Shown here: in pieces, positions 55,811 through 64,000 of the stretch
Numbering within the stretch: position 1 is the first letter of the stretch
Layout: every line of letters begins with the position of its first letter
Origin: Isoetes taiwanensis
Taxonomy: Eukaryota; Streptophyta; Lycopodiopsida; Isoetales; Isoetaceae
DNA length: 64,000 bases
Direction: 5' to 3'
NCBI GenBank assembly: GCA_021234155.1
Contig: JAJEKV010000034.1
Coordinates: forward strand, 10,305,614 to 10,369,613
Notes under the pieces: model-generated
Database searches by the model: none
Told to the model about the DNA's origin: nothing
What the model saw: only the letters and a program-made list of their open reading frames with translations
Position numbers and translations under genes: made by a program

Positions 55811-56484
55811 GAGATGTACATATAGTCTTGCACAATCGTATTTTTTTCTTCCTTTAAGTCTTAAACATGTCTCTCAACTTATTATACATTTTTCCTGATT
55901 GATGATGAAATTTATCTCGTCCCTGGGGAAGGGAGGGGGGAGGGACTTCTCTATGTTCGAGTAGAAATGCCTCCCCAACTTGTATTTTGTACATGAGACC
56001 CACTCCATGCTACTACTGGTTGCATGGTTCCTCTTGTGGTGCCAGAACGACATCCAAAATGCCATCCAAAATGCAATTCCCCTACAAGATGGCATTAATA
56101 ATTGTTGCTTCATCCACCAAGCTTACTTACATTAATTGTCTATTAAGTACGAAGGCGAAGGTGATGGTTTGTTTAAACATCTTATGCTTGTGGCATGATA
56201 AAATGACATGATGTAGGCTGAAACTTCTTTACCTTTATAAAAATGTTAATGGCAAAGGTCTTTCGTGGAACAAACACCACAATTGATTCCAAACAATTAA
56301 CATATTGAGTATGCAAGTTTAGAACGAAATGTTGCCTAGAGAAATTAATCAAATACTCAGATCTTGCAATTTTTTATGCTTCATTTTAGAGTAAATAGAA
56401 TACAAAACATTGCAAATATATATGTAGAATAGTAACATCAATATCATACTAAAGCCATTGCTTCTCATGGACTAGGAAAAAAAA
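55811..56484. other. No gene seen; downstream flank of the NPP gene
   Basis: No exon recognised; probably contains the NPP 3'UTR (minus strand). Confidence 0.35.
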
Positions 56485-57716
56485 CTAGAGGAGGATAGAC
56501 TGGACAAAGCCCACAGTCCCATTATTGGGGGCACCTTGGATCCCGAGGATAGATGTCATAAGATTGTAAATTTCAACATTCATAAAGGAATCCACCTTGG
56601 TGTTCTTTTTGAATCGAGGCCCTTGAGCTATAAATATACCCCACATAGAAGAATATGCATTGTCATACCCATGTGTCCCTAGAATAGCCTTGGCATCATT
56701 CCTAGTCAGTTCCACCGTGTAACCTTCTTCAGCTATTCCAACAATTGGAGCAATTCTATCATTATTAGAAAAGTACAACCTTTGGGGGATGTCTTCCTTC
56801 AAGTAAACTTTCAGATGGGCCCCATTTTGGACATGTCCACTATCAAGTGCAGATGTCATACTAGCAAAGACATCCTTGATATTGAAGCTAGACGGGGGTC
56901 TGATGGTGAGAAGAGGACTCTTGTGATCAACCCAATCTGAAGTAATATTTATCCCCCAAGGAGCTAAATCCTCTAAATATAAAGTTTTTGAGTCATCAGT
57001 AGCCACCATTCCATGATCACCAACCACAATGAGGGTAGTGTATTCAACCAAATTTCTAGCTTCAAGACCATCCAAAAGGCGCCCAATGGCTTGATCAACA
57101 TATGCAACACTAGAGAGAGTTTCAGTACCAGCAAGGGTTTATTTTGATGTCCTGTTTTGTCGGGCTCTTGGAAATGAAGAGCAACAAAATCAGGTCTATC
57201 TGAGAGTGGCAAGTCAATAAGAGTCAATAGATAATCTACACGTTGTTCTGAAGTAATAGAATCATTAAATGCGACACATAGTTGTGATGGGCAGGTCCAA
57301 CCATTTTTTTGAACTTGAGAACCAGGCCAAGAGATAGTGGCTCCTTTTAGACCATGATTGACAACTGTTTGCCATATTGGTTCTCCTAACCACCATTTGG
57401 GATCTAGATCTTTGCTCTTGAAAGCATTACCTTCAGCATCTCGAAATGCATTAGCAACTATCCCATGCCATGAGGGATAAAGTCCAGTTGCAATGGACTG
57501 ATGATTGGGAAAGGTCATGGTTGGAAAAACTGGAATTAGCCCTTGGGTAGCCTCTGTACCTTGTGCCTTGATTCTATCTATGTTCGGTGTGGAGACCTTC
57601 CCTTGGTATCCATACCAAAATCCATCGGATGAAAGTAGAACCAAGAGAGGCTTGTAGGTGGCTAGGACTGAGGGGCAAAGCAAAAGGAGAGCAACAAGGG
57701 TCTTCATAGAGTCCAT
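56485..57716 (-). CDS. Ectonucleotide pyrophosphatase/phosphodiesterase (NPP type), single exon, one frameshift
   Basis: Alkaline-phosphatase superfamily enzyme that hydrolyses nucleotide diphosphate or phosphodiester bonds with two Zn ions, acting in the secretory route or outside the cell. The start is ATG 57716: the TATA box at 57751-57759 puts transcription start near 57725, after the upstream in-frame ATG at 57752. Signal peptide is about residues 1-19 (MKTLVALLLLCPSVLA). Metal ligand D31 (SSDGFWYG); nucleophile T68 (PTMTFPNH, then TGLYPSWHGIVAN); D186 and H190 (EPDKTGH); then GDHGM and GTHGYDNA near the C-terminus complete the metal site. A single missing base near 57137-57145 shifts the frame after HQNK. 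With one base more the length is 411 codons including stop, exactly one open frame, a little short of usual plant NPPs. Recent pseudogene or assembly error. Confidence 0.88.
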
Positions 57717-57750
57717 TGTTGTTTGAGCTTTAGTCTCCCTTAGATGCCAC

Positions 57751-57759
57751 ATTTATAGG
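57751..57759 (-). promoter_or_regulatory. TATA box of the NPP gene
   Basis: CCTATAAAT on the minus strand, about 35-43 bases before the predicted ATG at 57716. It argues against use of the ATG at 57752. Confidence 0.6.
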
Positions 57760-59010
57760 CTCGTTTGTTTTTATTTTATTGCATTGTTAGATGAGACTAA
57801 GATGGTTGGCCGAACTTACAAAATAGTTTGGTTCTATGTCACAACATTGGTGGTTGTGTGAGGCAAGGTTTCTGATAACAAACATAAAAAGAAGCCACAA
57901 AATGACTTATGCTCCTAACATTAACATGACCCGTTCATATTGACTTAATGAGTACCAATAATTTTGATCGCTTTATCTAAAGATATTTATATATAACCAA
58001 GCTTCATGCCATACATTTTGGAAGGTTCTTCATCAAGTCTCTTGGAGTTTTGTGAGCTCACCTATAACGTTGTAGACTAAGCGATGAGAAGGTACAAATA
58101 ATGGACCCACTAGTTCATATAGGTAGGAAAGTGGTTGCATAATTTATATATATCTAAAAGCAAATAGTTGCACTTCAAATATATACAACTATATATACTA
58201 GAAAAAGAAGTAAATATGATCGGGTCATTTAGTAGACCAATAGGGCAGCATGCTTCAACTAATCACATTTGGTAATCTATTTCATAGATAATAAAGTATA
58301 ATTCTTGAATATGCCTATCTAACAACTCTCACTGCCTGCGACACCCCTCGTGTGAACATGCACCCAAACAAAAGGGTTTGCTTTTTTTTTTTTTTGGTGG
58401 GGGGTTTTAATTATGTATAAGGGCTAATGGTTTGTGTTGTGTGGAAATCTTTTTGACCCTTCGGGGCATTGAAAATGTATTGTAGCCAAACCACGGGCCT
58501 TGAAAAACGTATTGCAAACAAACTATAACCATACTATATGATGAATGATCATATGAAATGTCATTGAGCAATATTACATGTTATGGAAATTGAACCCATT
58601 ATTATCACTCATATCTAATGCATTCTCATTTTTTGGTTGACGCCTTATTTGTTTGACAGAATTTGTTTGATGAGCCCTCCCGTCGGCACGTGGTAGGGCA
58701 TTTCTATGTGTCGACAAGCATTTATGATGCACTTATGATGCATTTATATCGGACCATGTTCTTCCTCCGCAAGAAAAAATCTTGCTTCCGATTTCTTTAT
58801 CTGCAATATGTGAGATCTGCACCATTGCCGTCGATTTCTTCCCTCTGATGCAAGCAATTCTGGCCAGTTAATCAGGCAGGGCAAATGGCCGTTGATTTCT
58901 TCCCTCTGAAGCAAGCGATATTCTTCTGGGCCAGTTAGGATACTGCTTCCAGACGATGCTCCAGCTGCTTCTAGAGGAGCGATGGTGACATGCCAGATAT
59001 GTATACATAG
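57760..59010. other. No confident gene; intergenic
   Basis: A GATTTCTTCCCTCTGA-containing ~31-base segment is duplicated at about 58824 and 58888. A T-run is at 58383-58397. Confidence 0.35.
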
Positions 59011-59895
59011 CTTCTGCAATTGGCTTATACAACAGGTGCATTGCTGAGGCCTAGTTCAACAGGATTTGAAGGTGAGTTTTATACAAAGTTCTGTTTTCTC
59101 ACTCATTTTTTTTTTGAATTACCTTTAAGCTGCTTTTGGTAGAGGGTTGTCCATGTAGATTGGCAGGAATAAGCCTTTTATGAATTAGATCTTGCATTTT
59201 GAATGATTGAAGAGAAAAACCTACTAAATTAGAGTTGCATTTTGATCCTTGCTATAGATAAAGGTCAAAGCACCAAGCTTTTCAACTCATGCAATGCTAA
59301 ATTCCAAATCTGTGGAACACCCAGCTCCTCCTTGCCAGTAACATGTCTTTTGACTGGGGCGAAAAAATTAGAGGTTTCGCATGTGTTCTGGGGCCTGTGC
59401 ATGTGTGTAGCTTCTGAAAATCTGCATGTTGGGTGGCTTAGCTTTCCCGTAGAATCTTGGCTGGCTTTTCCTGCCTCTTTTTTCCAGGTATGGAGCTTGA
59501 TGGTTTCTTCCTACATTCCAATGGGCCTGTTATTCAAATGTATCAAAAGGTCAGTCATTGGATATCTTTTAAAGGAGTAAAGTTGTTCTTTACTGGAAAG
59601 CGTGTTGTGATTTCTATTTGCCAGCTTGGTTATGTCATTTATAGACGTGTGTTGCGTTACTACTCCGGTGAGGAGGATAGACTTGGTAAGGCTTTTAGCA
59701 AGGCCCATCAGCTTTTTGTCAGGAGATTCTAAGTCTTAAGAAAAGACAAGAACTTCTTAGAGATGTCAAACATATTTCTCATTATTACAGTCTTTTCTTG
59801 TAGATATGAGAAAGGCATTATCTAGAGACGTACAGAAGAAACCTATAATTCCCTTGGAAAAGCCTATCACACCAGAGGAGCTAGAATATAACTAG
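59011..59895 (+). CDS. 3' exons of an unrecognised gene
   Basis: Three exons fit by splice sites and phase: 59011-59071 (after ..ACATAG, donor GTGAGT), 59488-59685 (after TTTTTCCAG, donor GTAAGG) and 59804-59895 (after CTTTTCTTGTAG, ending TAG). The encoded ~116 residues include TGALLRPSSTGFE, MELDGFFLHSNGPVIQMYQK, RVLRYYSGEEDRL and a charged C-terminus QKKPIIPLEKPITPEELEYN. The upstream exons were not found. I do not recognise the family. The clean splice signals and compositional bias make it more likely real than not. Confidence 0.5.
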
Positions 59896-60001
59896 TGATT
59901 GTGTGTATATAAGTTGAATCATCTATTTCATTTCCAAGTGAGCTATTCATATTTAAATCCTTTGTTGATTTTTATCTTCATAAAATCATCGTCATGTTTT
60001 G

Positions 60002-60210
60002 TTGTACCTCTGAAGGTGATGAAACAAAAATTGATAGTTCTTTTATTATTCCATGACTGTAGTTAGTGTTTTGTATGACATAGAGGGCAGATGTCCAACC
60101 AGTTTGTTGTATCTCTGAAGCTAATGAAACAGAGATTGATAGTTCTTTTATTATTCCAGGACCATAGTTAGTGTTTTGTTTGACATAGAGGCAGATGCCT
60201 AACCAGTAGT
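60002..60210 (+). repeat. 105-bp tandem duplication
   Basis: Copies start at 60002 and 60107 (TTGTA(C/T)CTCTGAAG..TGATGAAACA...GATAGTTCTTTTATTATTCCA), about 90% alike. Confidence 0.85.
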
Positions 60211-60555
60211 GTAAAATCAAGGTTGCTGCTAGTGCCATTCATGAATCTGTAATTCCCCAAGAATGATCAATCTGCCATTGTTTAACTCTTCAACAATTGG
60301 GTACCCTTCCATATGTTGCTTCATTTACTAATTTTCAATGTGAAATAAAGAAATTGGTTTCCTGGACACATTATGCAAAATAAGCTTTTTTGAAAGCCAT
60401 TGTAGCATTTATTGAAAATGTATATTACTACCACTGAAACAAGGCAAAACATTTACTGTGTTTGGCATTCACACACGCTTGCAAGTTTGCTACTTGCCAT
60501 TTACCAACGTCTCACTAGATTAGTTTTCAAGTCAAAAAGAATTTAAATAAGTGCA

Positions 60556-61010
60556 TCAAGAACCAATTTGGACACGATTGAATAAACTATATGTAGAACC
60601 CACATATTCTAAAAAATGAGAACACGAAGAAGATATTAAAGCATATAACTCTGATCCCTCTTGAACCTGATCCACTGATTCTCTTCTAACCATTTTAATA
60701 CTGCAAGCTGAGTTATAGAAATGCCTGGTATTGCAATTCTGGCAAAAGTTTGATAATCCTACCCATCTCAGATAGAGATTCATAGGTTTGCCAAAAAAAT
60801 CAATCAGATGGATGAAAGTAGGAATGGGTATGGAAATACCTTTAAAAAGCTGTAGATTGGGCTGAATCAGGTACTGCAAGTTATAGAATTCTTGGATGAG
60901 GTCTCAATCAGAAAGAATCTGTTGAACTGTCCTGGGATCACCATAAGGAATAGGAATTCCATTTGCATCAATGATTGGGGCAATATTGTCAACTCCTGGA
61001 TCCTTAGAGA
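60556..61010 (-). pseudogene. Zinc-knuckle-like retroelement ORF remnant
   Basis: The minus strand reads VPHWDNLSKDPGVDNIAPII (about 61045-60985), GIPIPYGDPRTVQQILSD then a stop (60900), and LRWVGLSNFCQNCNTRHFYN followed by SAC (about 60765-60705), a C-x2-C-x3-H-x5-C knuckle close to those in plant LINE ORF1/gag proteins. Product and element type are uncertain. Confidence 0.35.
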
Positions 61011-61134
61011 GATTATCCCAATGAGGAACGTCTATGGAAGGAGATTCAAATCAGCAAAGTCCCCAAATTTTAAAACATTGGAGGGATCTGAGTGAAAGGA
61101 GTTTAATTGATTGAGAAGATCGCCTCTTTGGTTT

Positions 61135-62705
61135 GAAGAATAGAATAGAATAGAATATGATTTTATCGTCCACGGAGACCAACTGGCCTATGGGACCCAA
61201 GCAGGGTAAAGAGAGAGCGTGAGCGACATTACTACGATTAAAACCCCCGCCAAGGGTTTCTGGGAAAAACCTTAGTAGCAATAAGGATGCTGACATATCA
61301 CATGCTTATATACATAATCACAAGTACAGTGAGGTTACTGCCCGGACGGGGGCATAATCGAAGTCCACAGATCCATTACCTCCCTGGAGGTATGATCCCA
61401 ACAAGCCTCCGAGGGGCCGTGGCTCTCATTAGCTCAATGCAAGGCCCCGATGGGGCACAACTAATCGAGCATACCGGTGCCCTGGATATGCTTCGCAGAC
61501 GCCGGACGCCCTGAGGGCATGACTTTCATCCTCAATGGCTTGCTGTTGACAAAGATTTGATGTACCTCTCGCCCTCATGCGTCTCCAATCCATCTCCCCT
61601 GCCTCAATCACGCGAGGTGGGTGCACCTCGCGTGCAAATGGGGAAGCACCGGCCCTGCGCTTTTCATGGGTAGATGGGAGGGTGCACACGAGGTAGTGGT
61701 GTAGGCCCCTCGTGAGCATGGGATTAACCCGCCACGATAATTTGCCACCTTTTGACATGTAGGCCTCTCATCCCAAAGCTTGGCCATGAAGCAAGCATCC
61801 GCACCGCTTCAAGGCGCGTTCCTTGGTGTATACCTTTAATCCCACACTGCGGGCACCCCATATTCCATACGAGAACCACTGGGCTTGCTTTGTCTTTCCA
61901 GCCCAGGCTTTGAGTCGCCGGGCCCCATCCCCACCGCCAAAGCAAGGTTGGGCTTCATCCATAGCCACCACCTCGAAGTAATAATGTGACATTCCGCCGC
62001 TGACCCTCAGAATGGAAGGAAGCATGTCTCCTGGAGCAAGATTTGATATGGGGATCATGGATTTCCTCCCAAAGGTTCGGGCCAAGAAGGCCTTCAGACA
62101 CACCTAGATCGCTCCAAGTGGTGAGGGATATAACCTGCCCCCACACTTCTCGGCCCCATTTAGGAGGACCTGGCTCAACCAAGGCCCCCCAACAAGTGTG
62201 CCCGTGACCCTATGCATACAACGCCAGGATTTGTTTTGCATTGCATACTGAGGGCTTTCCAAATCGCAAGTTGATCCAGAACGATGGATGCATCCCAGCA
62301 GTGTGGTAGTAGAAAACTCAATGCCCAAATACTTAAAAGATCGAGCCACCTCCACTACCGCCCCTAGTAAGTGAATGAGGGAAGACGTGGGTGCCGGGAT
62401 GATGGGACCAGCAGCACTTTGTCTTGGCCAAGTTAACTCTCATGTCGTGAATTGGCAGAAAGGTCCAAAGCGCCCAGTGGCGCGCATGTCCTCTCAGGGT
62501 ATATCGACGAGCAGTCAACATCATCGATATATGAGTTGCCGATTATGTGGTGCATCAACTCCAGCTACTCCCCCCCGCTCGCCTAGCCATTCTTCTAGCC
62601 GGTCAATGTACAAGCGGAGCTGCCGATAGAGGGCAGCCCTGGCGCACCCCAATGCTACTAACAACGGGCTCCCCCGACAGTGTGAGACGACCGGAGCAAG
62701 CCTAA
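61135..62705 (-). mobile_element. 5'-truncated LINE (copy D)
   Basis: Closely matches copy B from about 36415 to its end, on the minus strand. It includes the RT metal site region (IYIDDVD-like at about 62530-62515), the segment with AKTKCCWSHHPGTHVFPHSL (about 62445-62380), the C-terminal Cys/His part, a decayed C-rich hairpin (about 61240-61265), the terminal hairpin (61168-61198) and a (GAATA)n tail (61138-61158). Frameshifted throughout. The 5' end lies at about 62705. Confidence 0.8.
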
Positions 62706-63137
62706 GGAAGGAGCATAAACTTATGAAGCAGAATGAGGGAGTTGGCACTTAGGTTTTAGGAATATTTGAATTTTTAGGATTTTCGGGGAAATTAGCCATT
62801 GAAAAGGGGGAAAACAGAGCTCAGAGGGAAGAAACAACAAGATCTAATGAAGGTTCAAAAGAAAAGAGGGGATGGCAATTAGCGAGGACGTGTTGCGAAG
62901 TCTAAGTTGATGTCGTGCATTAGTTGTTCAATGTTAAATAGTTGGCCTTGCCTGTGGATACTGGTATTTAGATGGCAATTAGGAAGCACATGTTGCTAAG
63001 TGTAGGTTGATATCACACATTACTGTGGTTCCCCTTTTATTTATAGTTCTAACCAAGTATCTATCAGGATGCAAGTCAGAAACCCCAATTAACAAATCTT
63101 TCCAATATTAGGCCTATCAGTCTTGTCCAACAATGGT
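62706..63137. other. No gene; 101-bp-spaced repeat pair
   Basis: GATGGCAATTAG..A..AC(G/A)TGTTGC(G/T)AAGT..AGGTTGAT is present at 62871-62923 and 62972-63024. Confidence 0.55.
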
Positions 63138-63215
63138 CTCTGGGGATCATAGTTTAGTGGGTAGAACACCCACCATTATCAGAGTGTCAGGCTAAAGCTG
63201 GATTCTGGGAAAAAA
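63138..63215 (+). repeat. tRNA-like SINE head
   Basis: GGGGATCATAGTTTAGTGGG followed by TAGAAC resembles a tRNA 5' half with A-box. The B-box is decayed (GCTGGATTCTGGG). A functional tRNA is unlikely. Confidence 0.35.
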
Positions 63216-63517
63216 TTTTAGCAGGCGAGAATTATCTTTTGTCTAAAATCTTGAAAAATGTTCAATACCTTTTCTGCACTGATTATGATCTTCTTTTGAA
63301 CGAAGGACCTAGATCTTCTTGGATTTGCCATGATAAAACACAAGTTGTATTAATGCAATCAAATCAATTTGGGCAAAACATATAAAATTAAGCGAATCCG
63401 ATAACCCAGAATTGCAGATCCCATCATAACTTTTCAAAAACCTTATTGTATCAAACCGTTAAAATGTTGTTTGGACTCATATACCTTAACCAACTATAGC
63501 CATATTATACATCACTG

Positions 63518-63567
63518 GAAAGCCCTTGAATAGGACTTTCGAAAGCCCTTGAATAGGGCTTTCCAAA
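63518..63567. repeat. Duplicated small hairpin
   Basis: GAAAGCCCTTGAATAGG(A/G)CTTTC occurs twice in tandem, and each unit is itself an inverted repeat (GAAAGCCC/GGGCTTTC). Confidence 0.8.
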
Positions 63568-63962
63568 GAAAAAAAAAATCATCTAAAATTGAGTTACCGA
63601 TCATATGATAAAACGTACCTGACTGTCAAAACTGCAGCAGTGCATGCAGGGTAAAAAGGGGCACCCGGATTTAAAAGTGCAAAAAGCAGATACCTCACTT
63701 AATAAATCAGGGCTGAATCATATACCAATATGAATCTCTCTGCATGAGCTTTCCAACGAGCCCAACCCATGATCATCTTATTCTAACATATGGCATTTAG
63801 ATTATGAGATCGGGAACTCTGCCCATTTTTCTTCTTCTTAACGTACGTCAATTCAAACTCTTGTATGATAAGATCCTATCTTGTAAATATAGGATCTTGG
63901 ACCGTCTTGTTATAAATGCATGGCAAGAGGTTCACATCCATATGAATGTAAACGTAATGTAG

Positions 63963-64000
63963 GGTAAAAGCACGTTAGGGTGATAAAATATTGGGTCATT
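63963..64000 (+). mobile_element. Start of a second MITE of the 21.7-kb family, cut by the window end
   Basis: GGTAAAAGCACGTTAGGGTG differs at one base from the terminal repeat of the MITE at 21677-21995. The rest lies outside the window. Confidence 0.65.

Noticed and set aside
56973-57752. NPP start at the upstream ATG (57752)
   Set aside because: This ATG overlaps the TATA box at 57751-57759, so it is unlikely to be in the mRNA; the ATG at 57716 precedes a clean signal peptide.
63138-63215. Functional tRNA gene on +
   Set aside because: The 5' half looks like a tRNA, but the T-arm and acceptor stem are not recoverable.

Overview
This window is nuclear DNA from a land plant. Genes have short exons with GT..AG introns, TATA boxes and ACGT-core promoter elements. 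They sit in a large background of retrotransposon debris: Ty1/copia, Ty3/gypsy, several LINEs, a TRIM, MITEs and tRNA-derived SINE-like heads. The TE load, loose gene spacing and LINE families suggest a large seed-free plant genome such as a fern. That assignment is inference only; no organism-specific marker was seen.

Layout. 0-4 kb: AT-rich sequence, a CCATAGCC minisatellite and two fold-back repeats. 3.8-8.1 kb: a complete 12-coding-exon G-box binding factor bZIP gene (424 aa) on +, with an ACGT-rich upstream region, a probable 5'UTR intron and a perfect-stem hairpin downstream. 8.6-10.9 kb: decayed ORFs with a DUF7869-like GHTHEDVD motif and an Ulp1-like piece. 11.0-12.5 kb (-) and 25.1-26.3 kb (+): two divergent paralogues of an unrecognised small coiled-coil membrane protein, reconstructed exon by exon. 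The 12.6 kb between their ATGs holds a copia element itself broken by a LINE and a further insert, a zinc-finger-like ORF broken by a TRIM and a MITE, and a truncated LINE. 26.4-41.1 kb: a LINE domain with a near full-length copy A (28.6-34.4 kb, split by a 544-bp fold-back MITE), copy B (34.9-38.0 kb), a minus fragment (26.5-27.3 kb) and a minus LINE of another family (39.6-41.1 kb). 41.8-43.2 kb: tandem repeats and a large degenerate minisatellite. 43.7-44.5 kb: gypsy integrase remnant (-). 45.4-46.1 kb: broken coding-like sequence. 50.3-52.5 kb: a run of unrelated local tandem duplications. 56.5-57.7 kb: a single-exon nucleotide pyrophosphatase/phosphodiesterase (NPP-type) gene on - with one frameshift. 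59.0-59.9 kb: three compatible exons of an unrecognised + gene. 61.1-62.7 kb: another LINE copy (-). The window ends inside a second copy of the MITE family seen at 21.7 kb.

How things fit together. The supported host genes are the GBF, the coiled-coil pair, the NPP and the 59-kb gene. The GBF binds G-boxes, and both coiled-coil paralogues carry palindromic CACGTG G-boxes upstream, so regulation by a GBF-type factor is a reasonable but untested idea. The strongest unexplained signal is a shared RNA-like architecture at the 3' ends of the LINEs. A terminal hairpin keeps its pairing by compensatory changes across six copies, some share an upstream C-rich/UUCG hairpin, and all are followed by simple-repeat tails, mostly (ATTCT)n. 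It looks like a reverse-transcriptase recognition module shared by diverged LINE families.
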